From UBA8290 sp964230965 (GTDB lineage Bacteria > Bacillota_I > Bacilli_A > Acholeplasmatales > Acholeplasmataceae), in the NCBI GenBank assembly GCA_964230965.1, contig CAXRJA010000061.1, positions 1 through 15,558 on the forward strand: 15,558 bases of DNA. The letters are read 5' to 3'. The translations under genes and the position numbers were made by a program. The stretch's first letter is position 1. Each line of letters begins with the position of its first letter. Under the pieces are notes generated by a model. That model worked only from the letters and a program-made list of their open reading frames with translations. It was not told the DNA's origin and ran no database searches. Shown here piece after piece: positions 7,057 to 14,281 of the stretch.

Positions 7057-7350
7057 ATAGCGTTTAATGATGCCAATAGGTTGTGCACCAGGAAGTAAGT
7101 GATAATCAGAGGTTGATTTGTAAATCATCACAGAAGGTGTGGAGAGCACTTTAAATTCATTTCCGATGTCTTGATGATCTGCTAAGTTCACTTTTAAGAT
7201 GTTAATGGAAGGATCTTGCATATCTAATTTTTGTAATGTGAAATGATACATGGAGCACGTGCCACACCACGGTGCATGAAACACAACAACTACGGGTTTT
7301 TCTTTTGCAAATTCATTCATTTCGTCCATAGTTTCAATATCTTGAATCAT
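7051..7350 (-). CDS. Thioredoxin-like protein
   Basis: A 99-residue single-domain thioredoxin-fold protein, probably a cytoplasmic thiol-disulfide reductase since no signal peptide or membrane segment is seen. After a short first strand, VVVVFHAPWCGTC places the redox pair at Cys29 and Cys32; the usual Pro between them is Thr (WCGTC for WCGPC), which may shift the redox potential. The cis-proline loop STPSVMIY (Pro72) and a C-terminal GAQPIGIIKRYL helix complete the fold. The length is slightly below typical TrxA (about 104). The ATG at 7350 has AAAGGAGA upstream at good spacing. It is divergent from ecfA1 and convergent with the nuclease. Whether it is the main thioredoxin or a paralogue cannot be told here. 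Confidence 0.87.
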   Translation of the reverse strand: MIQDIETMDEMNEFAKEKPVVVVFHAPWCGTCSMYHFTLQKLDMQDPSINILKVNLADHQDIGNEFKVLSTPSVMIYKSTSDYHLLPGAQPIGIIKRYL

Positions 7351-7380
7351 ATATAAATCTCCTTTAAATAGGCTTTACTA

Positions 7381-7389
7381 TGATATAAT
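7381..7389 (+). promoter_or_regulatory. Predicted extended -10 promoter of the ecfA1 operon
   Basis: TGATATAAT is a perfect extended -10 (TGn plus consensus TATAAT at 7384-7389). No good -35 exists at 16-18 bases upstream, which is common for extended -10 promoters. The predicted start near 7396 gives a leader of about 18 bases with AAGGAG at 7403-7408 before the ecfA1 ATG. The hexamer overlaps the - strand -10 of the divergent gene by five bases. Confidence 0.7.
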
Positions 7390-7414
7390 AACATTAGTTA
7401 TGAAGGAGTTTCAA
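7385..7414 (-). promoter_or_regulatory. Predicted promoter of the thioredoxin-like gene
   Basis: Read on the - strand there is TTGAAA (7414-7409), an 18-base spacer and TATTAT (7390-7385), with TG one base before the -10 (7393-7392), making an extended -10. The predicted start near 7378 would leave a short leader of about 28 bases containing the AAAGGAGA ribosome site. Its -10 occupies nearly the same bases as the ecfA1 -10 on the other strand. This is inferred from consensus match only. Confidence 0.6.
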
Positions 7415-8214
7415 TGATTCATGTTAAAAATATGACATTTTCATATAATGGTCAAGATGAGGCAATCAAAAATGTCTCTTTTTCTATTGAAAAAGGACGT
7501 TTTGTTTCCATTGTCGGTCATAATGGCAGTGGTAAATCAACACTCGCCAAATTGTTGGTCGGCTTATTAAAACCGAGTAGTGGATCACTCTCCATTGATG
7601 ACTTAGATTACCAAGATCATAACATGATTGATATAAGAAAAAAAGTTGGGATTGTATTTCAAAACCCAGACAATCAATTCGTCGGCGTGACAGTACGTCA
7701 TGATATTGCTTTTGGATTAGAAAATCAACAATTAGAACCTTCAATTATGGAAGAGAAAGTACACTATTATGCATCACTCGTTGGTATGGAGAATTACTTA
7801 GAAAAAGAACCGCATCAATTATCAGGTGGTCAAAAACAACGTGTTGCAATCGCATCTGCACTTGCTATGGAACAAGAAATCATTATTTTTGATGAATCAA
7901 CATCCATGTTAGACCCTAAAGGTGTAAAAGATATGATGGAAACCATCATTAACATACATAAACAATTTAAGAAAACCATTATAATGATTACTCATGATTT
8001 AAGACAAGCAGGATATACTGATGACATGCTTATCATGAAAGATGGTACTTTAATTGCACAAGGAAAACCCTCGACATTATTTCAAGATGTTAAGTTATTA
8101 AGGTCCACGCAGCTCTTGCTTCCTTTTGAATTAGAATTATATGAAAAAGCGAAAGAATTAAATATGAATGAAAAGGTTATTCATGCATTATGGGCATACA
8201 ATTCAAAGACGTAA
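7414..8214 (+). CDS. ecfA1: ECF transporter ATPase A1
   Basis: One of the two ATPases that drive energy-coupling-factor (ECF) importers, which take up vitamins and metals through interchangeable S-components. The 266-residue protein has Walker A GHNGSGKST (35-43), Q-loop Gln83 in VFQNPDNQF, signature LSGGQ (136-140), Walker B IIIFDE (Asp160, catalytic Glu161) and switch His194. The order ecfA1-ecfA2-ecfT-truA is the conserved Firmicutes module, which makes the paralogue assignment firm. The ATG is preceded by AAGGAG and an extended -10 promoter. The 3' end overlaps ecfA2 by 25 nt. No S-component gene lies nearby, so this is the shared (group II) type that serves several substrates. Confidence 0.95.
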   Translation: MIHVKNMTFSYNGQDEAIKNVSFSIEKGRFVSIVGHNGSGKSTLAKLLVGLLKPSSGSLSIDDLDYQDHNMIDIRKKVGIVFQNPDNQFVGVTVRHDIAFGLENQQLEPSIMEEKVHYYASLVGMENYLEKEPHQLSGGQKQRVAIASALAMEQEIIIFDESTSMLDPKGVKDMMETIINIHKQFKKTIIMITHDLRQAGYTDDMLIMKDGTLIAQGKPSTLFQDVKLLRSTQLLLPFELELYEKAKELNMNEKVIHALWAYNSKT

Positions 8215-9038
8215 CCTTTCGTTATAAAGGATTTAAAACTTCATATAAAGCACTTGATATGATCAACTTGGATATTGCCCCTAAAGGTGAAATCATTGGT
8301 ATATGTGGCCGCACTGGTAGTGGGAAATCTACACTTGTACAACATATGAATGGGCTGCTTCAGGCAGATGAAGGCACTGTATCTGTATTTGATATCCAAC
8401 TACCAAATAAGAAGAAAATCAAGCTCAATACAATTAGAAGACGTGTTGGTCTTGTTTTTCAATTTCCAGAATACCAATTATTTGAAGAAACGATTTTAAA
8501 GGATGTAATGTTTGGTCCTAAAAACTTAAAGATGAATCATGCATTAATTGAATCTATTTCTAAATCGTCTTTAGAAGCTGTTGGTATAGATGCATCGCTA
8601 TTTGATCAATCCCCATTTAGAATCAGTGGAGGACAAATGCGTCGTGTTGCAATTGCCGGAGTATTGGCAATGCAACCCGATATTCTAGTCCTCGATGAAC
8701 CAACGAGAGGATTGGACCCTGTTGGACAAAAAAAACTCATGGAAATGCTATATGATGTTCATCAATCACAGCAAAAGACCCTTTTAATTATTTCTCATGA
8801 CATGGATATATTAGGAGCTTATACGAATAGAATTATTGTGATGAATGAGGGTGAAAAGATATTTGATGGGGATAAAGATAGTTTATTCAGTCATCCTAAA
8901 TTTGATCAAATGAACTTAGATTATCCATCCTCAATAAAAGTCATGAAACATCTTCATAAAGAGATTTCCTTGCCATATAAATTACTATATACAATGGATG
9001 AAGTCATTTCTCATATAAAGGAGCATATCCATGAATAA
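8190..9038 (+). CDS. ecfA2: ECF transporter ATPase A2
   Basis: The second ECF ATPase, pairing with EcfA1 and docking on EcfT. The 282 residues contain Walker A GRTGSGKST (40-48), Q-loop Gln91 in VFQFPEYQLF, signature ISGGQMRR (145-152), Walker B ILVLDE (catalytic Glu170) with the D-loop PTRGLDP and switch His203. The VFQFPEYQLF and SGGQMRRVA wording is characteristic of EcfA2. The start at 8190 (MGIQFKDVTF) matches where family members begin, but lies 25 nt inside ecfA1 with only a weakly placed AAAAGG 13-14 bases upstream, so translation probably relies on coupling. The end overlaps ecfT by 8 nt. Confidence 0.95.
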   Translation: MGIQFKDVTFRYKGFKTSYKALDMINLDIAPKGEIIGICGRTGSGKSTLVQHMNGLLQADEGTVSVFDIQLPNKKKIKLNTIRRRVGLVFQFPEYQLFEETILKDVMFGPKNLKMNHALIESISKSSLEAVGIDASLFDQSPFRISGGQMRRVAIAGVLAMQPDILVLDEPTRGLDPVGQKKLMEMLYDVHQSQQKTLLIISHDMDILGAYTNRIIVMNEGEKIFDGDKDSLFSHPKFDQMNLDYPSSIKVMKHLHKEISLPYKLLYTMDEVISHIKEHIHE

Positions 9039-10020
9039 TATGACGATTGGGCAATATATCCCTGGAAATTCTTGGCTACATCAATTAGATCCTCGTATTA
9101 AAATGATGTCAATAATCATGCTATTAATTAGTATATTTTTAATTCCAATTCAGGGAAATCAAGTAGATTTATACATGTTGGCGGGATATTTATTATTGAC
9201 GATACTGCTTATCATGTCTTCTCAAATCCCAATATTGAAAGTGCTTCAAGGATTACGTCCGATATTATTTTTATTAACGTTTACAGTATTAATTCAAATA
9301 CTTATTGTGACACCAAATGAAAAAGTTGTATTAACACAACCCGTTACTTTTTATTTATCATGGTCATCCATAAGTGCTCTTTTAGTTTGGTTTATGTTTT
9401 ATCAATGGTCAAAAAAATGGGTTCGATTTAAAACATTGTACTTTTTATTTAGTGTCATCATGGTTTTCTTTATTCAATATATACTTCCTTTTGGAAATGT
9501 TTTTAATTATGAGGTTATTTTGTATGAAGAAACTGTATTAAGAGCTTTATTTATATTTTTTAGAATCGTCATCATCATTATGTTAACTTCACTCTTAACA
9601 TTTACAACTATGACAACCGATATTAAAGATGGATTAGAAGGTATATTATTGCCATTAAAGTGGATAAAAGTTCCCGTAGATGTACTTGCGATGATGATTT
9701 CACTCACGTTACGATACATTCCAACACTACTCATTGAAACGGATAAAATCATGAAAGCACAAGCTTCAAGAGGTGTTGATTTTAAAGAAGCAAGTTTAAA
9801 AGAAAAAGTCACACAAGTTATTTCACTTTTAATTCCGGTCTTTGTCATTTCCTTTAAACGCGCAGAAGATCTCGCCAATGCAATGGAAGTAAGGGGTTAT
9901 GTCATCGGTCAAAAACGTACAAAAATTGATGTTTTAAAAATCAAATATATAGATTTTATCTCTCTTTTTATGGTTGTTTTGATTATGTCAATTACGATTT
10001 ATCAGGTGTTTTTTACATGA
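9031..10020 (+). CDS. ecfT: ECF transporter transmembrane subunit EcfT, long form
   Basis: EcfT is the membrane scaffold that links the two ATPases to a vitamin-binding S-component. The start IGQYIPGNSWLHQLDPRIK, the block LTLRYIPTLLIETDKIMKAQASRG, and FKRAEDLANAMEVRGY are diagnostic. The two coupling motifs read SRG (246-248) and VRG (287-289) where ARG is usual; the key Arg is kept in both. At 329 residues it is about 60 longer than typical EcfT. The excess falls near residues 107-160, between the PNEKVVLTQP loop and the YEETVLRALF helix, and holds two hydrophobic stretches (about 113-125 and 135-153) that could be an added membrane hairpin. AAAGGAG at 9017-9023 supports the ATG. The end overlaps truA as ATGA. 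Confidence 0.93.
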   Translation: MNNMTIGQYIPGNSWLHQLDPRIKMMSIIMLLISIFLIPIQGNQVDLYMLAGYLLLTILLIMSSQIPILKVLQGLRPILFLLTFTVLIQILIVTPNEKVVLTQPVTFYLSWSSISALLVWFMFYQWSKKWVRFKTLYFLFSVIMVFFIQYILPFGNVFNYEVILYEETVLRALFIFFRIVIIIMLTSLLTFTTMTTDIKDGLEGILLPLKWIKVPVDVLAMMISLTLRYIPTLLIETDKIMKAQASRGVDFKEASLKEKVTQVISLLIPVFVISFKRAEDLANAMEVRGYVIGQKRTKIDVLKIKYIDFISLFMVVLIMSITIYQVFFT

Positions 10021-10751
10021 GATATTTAATGTATTGCAGTTATGATGGATCGAATTATTATGGATTTCAATCTCAAAAAAATGCACTTGGGATACAAGAA
10101 GTCATAGAAAAAGCTATCAAAAATATGACGCAACAACAAGTAGTTATCCATGCAGCAGGTAGAACCGATAAGGGTGTGCATGCATATATGCAAGCCTTTC
10201 ATGTTGATTTAACAGGTAGTTTTGAATTATCAAAAATGAAAGATGCGATCAATAGAAGGTTGCCTGAAGATATAAGAATGACGCATGTTAAAATCGTGAA
10301 AGATACATTCCACGCAAGACATGATGCAAAAGCAAAAAAGTATGTGTATAAATTATCCAAAAAACCATTAACTGCATTTCAATCCAAATATTATACATAT
10401 GTTCATGATTTAGATTATGATGTGATGAAACTTGCTTCAAGTGCATTTGTTGGAACCCATGATTTTTTAGGTTTTTGTCAAAAAGTTGAAGGGAAACCAA
10501 CCATTAAAACAATCTATGATATTAACATTACTGAGACTTCATCAACCATTAACTTTGAATTTTTTGGAAACAGCTTTTTAAAATATATGGTGCGATCGAT
10601 GATGGGAACACTGATTGAAATTGGGCAACACAAAAAAGCGTTATCTGTCATTAAAGATAATTTGAATCACCCTAATCGAAAATTAGCAGGTAAAACAGCG
10701 CCTGCAAAAGGTCTATATTTGAAGAAAATTTACTATAAAAAAGTGATATAA
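10017..10751 (+). CDS. truA: tRNA pseudouridine(38-40) synthase TruA
   Basis: TruA makes pseudouridine at positions 38, 39 and 40 of the tRNA anticodon arm. The 244-residue protein has the N-terminal CSYDGSNYYGFQSQ, the catalytic Asp51 in AAGRTDKGVHA, the middle FHARHDAKAKKYVY segment, GTHDFLGFC and the C-terminal FFGNSFLKYMVRSMMGTLIEIG. The length is normal. The start overlaps the ecfT stop as ATGA, with AGGTG eight bases upstream. In many Firmicutes rplM and rpsI follow truA; here they do not, and tmk comes next after 18 nt. Confidence 0.96.
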   Translation: MRYLMYCSYDGSNYYGFQSQKNALGIQEVIEKAIKNMTQQQVVIHAAGRTDKGVHAYMQAFHVDLTGSFELSKMKDAINRRLPEDIRMTHVKIVKDTFHARHDAKAKKYVYKLSKKPLTAFQSKYYTYVHDLDYDVMKLASSAFVGTHDFLGFCQKVEGKPTIKTIYDINITETSSTINFEFFGNSFLKYMVRSMMGTLIEIGQHKKALSVIKDNLNHPNRKLAGKTAPAKGLYLKKIYYKKVI

Positions 10752-10752
10752 T
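10744..10752 (+). promoter_or_regulatory. Possible extended -10 promoter before tmk
   Basis: TGATATAAT at 10744-10752 is identical to the ecfA1 extended -10, and the next bases AACA also match, giving a 13-base identity. It overlaps the truA stop codon. The predicted start would fall at about 10759, almost at the AAAGGAG ribosome site, leaving practically no leader and weakening the case. No -35 at proper spacing is visible. Confidence 0.35.
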
Positions 10753-10769
10753 AACACAAAGGAGTACCC

Positions 10770-11384
10770 ATGTTTATAACATTTGAAGGTGGAGAAGGTT
10801 CGGGAAAAACAACCATTATTGAGCGCATCGCATCACACTTCAAAAATTCATATAAAGTCATTATTTCAAGAGAACCTGGGGGCTCTTTTATTGCTGAATC
10901 CATTAGAGATCTTGTTTTAGATCCAAAGCATAAAGGGATGTCATATCAAACAGAAGCACTTCTTTATGCAGCATCACGCGCACAACATTTAGATGATGTT
11001 TTAATTCCCGCGATGGATACACATGATCTTGTATTGTGTGATCGTTATATTGATTCTTCTTTTGCTTATCAAGGACTTGCAAGAGGGTTAGGATTAGCTT
11101 ATATTGAAAAAATTAATGATTATGCATTAAATCACTTACCTGTAAAAACATTTTATATCGATGTTTCTCCAAAGGTAGGTCTTTCTAGAATTAAAGATCG
11201 CCAAAAATTTGATCGACTTGATCAAGAAAACATGACTTTTCATCATTTGGTAAGACAAGCCTATTTAACAATTGCTGATGTATATAAAGATCGCATTGTT
11301 GTTATTGATGGGCATCAATCTATTGATGCTATTACAAATCAAATCATTGATGAAATTGAAAGACAATTACATGACACCAAATGA
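10770..11384 (+). CDS. tmk: Thymidylate kinase
   Basis: Thymidylate kinase phosphorylates dTMP to dTDP, the step shared by both routes to dTTP. The 204-residue protein has the P-loop GGEGSGKTT (7-15), REPGG (34-38), the thymidine-contacting LLYAASRAQH region, DRYIDSSFAYQG (91-102) with the DRY motif, and a lid with RIKDRQKFDRLDQE. The ATG at 10770 follows AAAGGAG at good spacing. The end overlaps holB by 14 nt. Tmk followed by holB is the Bacillus order, but yaaQ and yaaR, which lie between them in B. subtilis, are absent. Confidence 0.97.
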   Translation: MFITFEGGEGSGKTTIIERIASHFKNSYKVIISREPGGSFIAESIRDLVLDPKHKGMSYQTEALLYAASRAQHLDDVLIPAMDTHDLVLCDRYIDSSFAYQGLARGLGLAYIEKINDYALNHLPVKTFYIDVSPKVGLSRIKDRQKFDRLDQENMTFHHLVRQAYLTIADVYKDRIVVIDGHQSIDAITNQIIDEIERQLHDTK

Positions 11385-12288
11385 AATCATTCAAAAAAGT
11401 ATTCTAGAACATCGATTATCTCATCTTTATTTAATTACCGGTAGTAAAGGTGAGTATCGAGATCAAAAGATACTGGAAGTTGTGCAAACATTGTCAGAAG
11501 ATACTTCTAGTGACAAGGCGGCTCTTATTGAAAAACAAAAAGTTACATGGATTGAAACAGAAACACACGTCATTAAAAAACAACAAATTCAGGACTTGTT
11601 TAAAGAGTTTTCAAAAACCTCCCTTCAAAACCTACGTAAAATTTATGTGATTGAAGATGCTGAAAAACTAAACACCACGTCTGCAAATACATTATTAAAA
11701 TTTCTTGAAGAACCAGATTCAAAGACATCTGTTGGTATTTTAGTAACGGATAATCAGTATGCGCTTTTAGATACAATCATTTCACGGGCCCATATTTTAA
11801 AAATAGCCGAACCAACCATTAAAGAAAAAAAGACATTATTCAAATCCAAAACATTGTCTCCTTTTGAAATAGAAGTATTTACATTGTTGTTTCAAAACGT
11901 TGAAGAGGCAACAAATGCAAATGCATCTTCTCATATCAAAGAACTCTTGGTACTTTTTGATTATATGCTTGATCAGTATCAAACAAAAAATTTTGAGTTT
12001 GAATTATATGAATTAAGTCGCTGTCTAAATGATAAAGATACATTGATGCAGTTTGTACAATTATGTCTTCGATTTTTAATTGATTTACGAACAGATTCTC
12101 AACATATCCATTTTAATTCTAAACAAGATGTGATCACGCATATATCCGATCATATCGATATGTTATCGTTAGATGAATCTATTTCTTCACTGAAAGATAT
12201 TTTAAAACAAATGCGTTATTTTGTTTCTAATGAATTACAAAAAAGACATGTATTACACATCATCAAATCATTATTTGATTTTGTGTAA
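11371..12288 (+). CDS. holB: DNA polymerase III subunit delta'
   Basis: Delta' is a structural subunit of the clamp loader that puts the sliding clamp on DNA. The identification rests on IYVIEDAEKLNTTSANTLLKFLEEP (92-115, read in pieces) and the ILVTDNQYALLDTIISRAH stretch, both typical of HolB, plus the position after tmk. The 305-residue product lacks any P-loop (TGSKGEYRDQ where ATP-binding relatives have GxxGxGKT), and also lacks the four-cysteine zinc module; the first third is strongly reduced. The ATG at 11371 (MTPNEIIQKSILEHRLSHLY) aligns with the usual start; it lies 14 nt inside tmk without a good ribosome site, so coupling is likely. An upstream in-frame start would run far into tmk and add unrelated sequence. 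Confidence 0.88.
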   Translation: MTPNEIIQKSILEHRLSHLYLITGSKGEYRDQKILEVVQTLSEDTSSDKAALIEKQKVTWIETETHVIKKQQIQDLFKEFSKTSLQNLRKIYVIEDAEKLNTTSANTLLKFLEEPDSKTSVGILVTDNQYALLDTIISRAHILKIAEPTIKEKKTLFKSKTLSPFEIEVFTLLFQNVEEATNANASSHIKELLVLFDYMLDQYQTKNFEFELYELSRCLNDKDTLMQFVQLCLRFLIDLRTDSQHIHFNSKQDVITHISDHIDMLSLDESISSLKDILKQMRYFVSNELQKRHVLHIIKSLFDFV

Positions 12289-12316
12289 TTGTATGCATAT
12301 ATAAATGAGATGATGT

Positions 12317-13036
12317 ATGGATACTAGAGTATTACACGGGACACCGTATTATGTTAGTGTACAGAAACACCATGCATACAGTTTAGATACGATTTTACTT
12401 GCTTATTTTGCATCAAGTAGAATTCAGTCTGTTTCAAAGATTGTTGATTTGGGTACTGGTAATGGTGTATTGATGTTATATTTGTCACTTTATACAGAGG
12501 CAAAGATCGCAGGATATGATATTACACGATCACTTGTTGAAATAGCAAACGAGAATATTAAACGTAATCATTTAGAACATAAAATTAACGTGATACACCA
12601 AGACATTAAAACAATTGAATCATTAGAATGTGATTGTATCATTTCAAACCCCCCTTATTTTAGGTATCAAAAAGAGACAAACATCTCAAAAATTGCATCA
12701 CGATCAATTGCAAGATTTGAGATTGAAATGACGATAGAAGACATCTTTAGAATTGCTAAATCAAGTTTAAAAACGAAACAATCTCTCATTATGATACATA
12801 GAAGTGAACGACTTGATGAGTTCATCTTGGTCGCAAACAAGTATCACATGCAACTTAAAGAAATTCGATATGTGCATGCATACAAAGATAAATCTTCAGA
12901 AGTTGTGTTATTACACTTTATAAAAGATGCAAAACAAGAATTAAAAGTACTTCCACCACTTATCTTATACGATGCACCACATGTTTTTTCTTCAGAATTA
13001 CAAAAAATTTATGAAGGAGATTTTCATGTTACTTAG
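12317..13036 (+). CDS. tRNA1(Val) (adenine37-N6)-methyltransferase-like (YabB/TrmN6 family)
   Basis: An S-adenosylmethionine-dependent methyltransferase, probably acting on N6 of adenine 37 in a tRNA, as the E. coli TrmN6 relative does. The 239 residues have an N-terminal substrate block YSLDTILLAYFA, the SAM-binding motif VDLGTGNG (43-50), an acidic GYDIT at the end of the second strand, and the amino-methylase motif NPPYF (111-115). Its position between holB and rsmI is that of yabB in Bacillus. The ATG at 12317 has only a weak GAGATGAT upstream. It sits 28 nt after holB and overlaps the next gene by 11 nt. The exact target in Firmicutes is not established from this sequence. Confidence 0.88.
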   Translation: MDTRVLHGTPYYVSVQKHHAYSLDTILLAYFASSRIQSVSKIVDLGTGNGVLMLYLSLYTEAKIAGYDITRSLVEIANENIKRNHLEHKINVIHQDIKTIESLECDCIISNPPYFRYQKETNISKIASRSIARFEIEMTIEDIFRIAKSSLKTKQSLIMIHRSERLDEFILVANKYHMQLKEIRYVHAYKDKSSEVVLLHFIKDAKQELKVLPPLILYDAPHVFSSELQKIYEGDFHVT

Positions 13037-13448
13037 TACATTGTCAAGAAAAGAAAAATTGAAATTTTTGGATTTAGCACTCCATATGGTACTTGTAGAT
13101 GGCACACCATCTACTCAAGAGCAACGTATTTTAAATATGATGCTGGCAGAAGTTGGTGAAAATATTATTGATCAATATGAATTTGTCAAAAGTGATGCCT
13201 TAGAAAATACCATCCAATTTTTTGACGTATTAGATGAAACCACACAACGCATCGTGTATTTAAATCTCATTAGAATTACATTATTTGAAAATGTCTATAA
13301 TACGTTAGAGCATGAGTTTTTAGAAACCATACGCATGCGATTTCATATCAAAGATGATATGAAACATGAACTCATTCAGTATGTATATCAAGAAAAAGAT
13401 TTAAGAGAAAATATTCAGAAACTAATTGAACATCCATGGAAAAAATAG
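13026..13448 (+). CDS. Hypothetical protein with a TerB-like helical pattern
   Basis: A 140-residue, mostly helical cytoplasmic protein with no cysteine, no signal peptide and no membrane segment. The opening LSRKEKLKFLDLALHMVLVDGTPSTQEQ, considered in pieces, resembles the TerB-like helical domain (an alanine/leucine helix, then an Asp-Gly turn and a helix starting with Glu), but metal-binding acidic residues of true TerB are not clearly all present. The ATG at 13026 is chosen for AAGGAGA at 13014-13020; a longer in-frame version from 12972 would overlap the methyltransferase by 65 nt. It overlaps its neighbours by 11 and 13 nt, so it belongs to the operon. Bacillus has yazA/other small genes near here, and this is neither YazA (no GIY-YIG) nor YabA. 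Function unknown. Confidence 0.72.
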   Translation: MLLSTLSRKEKLKFLDLALHMVLVDGTPSTQEQRILNMMLAEVGENIIDQYEFVKSDALENTIQFFDVLDETTQRIVYLNLIRITLFENVYNTLEHEFLETIRMRFHIKDDMKHELIQYVYQEKDLRENIQKLIEHPWKK

Positions 13449-14281
13449 AACCAAAAAGTATTTATATTGTCTCAACACCTATTGGCAATTTAGAAGACAT
13501 TTCATTTCGAGCAATACACATATTAAAACATGTCAATCTCATTTTGTGTGAGGATACAAGGGTTTCTAAGACCCTTTTTCGTTATTATGACATCCAAACA
13601 CCATATCAAAGTTATCATGAACATACTTCACAAAATGAAACACTGCGAATTATTGAAAAAATCATATCAGGTCAATCTGTTGCTGTCATATCAGATGCTG
13701 GAACACCATTGATTTCTGATCCTGGATATGAGCTTATTCAACTTGCATCAGAATATGATATTCGACTTATTCCGATTGGAGGGGCGAGTGCCGTTTTAAA
13801 CGCACTCGTTGCGAGTAAACTGCCACCATACCCGTTTTATTTTGGCGGATTTTTTCCTAAAAAAGAATCAAAACAACAAGAACTACTTAAACACATAAAA
13901 TCTTTAGAAGCTACGATTGTTTTTTATGAAGCACCTACACGCATAAAAAAATCACTTAACAAGATGTATCAAATCTTAGGGGCAAGAAAATTAACGTTGG
14001 CAAGAGAACTCACGAAAAAGTTTGAAACATTTTATTATGGTGATTTAGAAGATATTGAAGCGATGAATATACAAGAAAAAGGGGAATATGTTATACTAAT
14101 TCACGGTATAAAATATGATGAAAAACCACTTGATCAAGAGGTTTTTCACCAGTATAAAACATTGTTAAAAGAAGGCTTCAAAAAAAATGAAGCAATGAAA
14201 AAGATTGCAACAGACTATAAGCAATCTAAAAACACAGTATATGCCTTTTTAAAGACAAAAGGAGATCAACATGCAAAATAA
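13436..14281 (+). CDS. rsmI: 16S rRNA (cytidine(1402)-2'-O)-methyltransferase
   Basis: RsmI adds the 2'-O-methyl group to C1402 in the decoding centre of 16S rRNA, a tetrapyrrole-methylase-fold enzyme using S-adenosylmethionine. The 281-residue protein has STPIGNLEDIS (13-23), CEDTRVS (38-44), ISDAGTPLISDPG (85-97), GGASAVLNAL (115-124) and GGFFPKK, all family signatures, plus the C-terminal helical tail with GFKKNEAMKKIA. The ATG at 13436 lies 13 nt inside the previous gene and has no visible ribosome site, so it is presumably translated by coupling. Its end overlaps metG by 11 nt. rsmI followed by metG mirrors Bacillus (yabC-abrB-metS) without abrB. Confidence 0.96.
   Translation: MEKIEPKSIYIVSTPIGNLEDISFRAIHILKHVNLILCEDTRVSKTLFRYYDIQTPYQSYHEHTSQNETLRIIEKIISGQSVAVISDAGTPLISDPGYELIQLASEYDIRLIPIGGASAVLNALVASKLPPYPFYFGGFFPKKESKQQELLKHIKSLEATIVFYEAPTRIKKSLNKMYQILGARKLTLARELTKKFETFYYGDLEDIEAMNIQEKGEYVILIHGIKYDEKPLDQEVFHQYKTLLKEGFKKNEAMKKIATDYKQSKNTVYAFLKTKGDQHAK

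Noticed and set aside
7351..7413. A riboswitch upstream of the ECF genes
   Set aside because: The gap is only 63 bases and is filled by two promoters and two ribosome sites, so there is no room for a structured aptamer.
11272..11370. A 33-residue N-terminal extension of HolB
   Set aside because: It lies entirely within tmk in another frame, is Leu/Ile-rich by chance, and is absent from the family. The overlap-coupled ATG at 11371 aligns well.
13558..13579. Terminator-like hairpin AAGGGT/ACCCTT with a short T run inside rsmI
   Set aside because: The stem is only 6 bp with half A/T pairs, and it encodes the conserved DTRVSKTLF segment of the enzyme. It is probably a by-product of codon choice.
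13784..13816. Alternative stems CGAGTGC/GCACTCG and ACTCG/CGAGT in rsmI, looking like an attenuator
   Set aside because: They lie in codons for the conserved GGASAVLNALVASK region, with no T tract or leader peptide. Coincidence is more likely than regulation.
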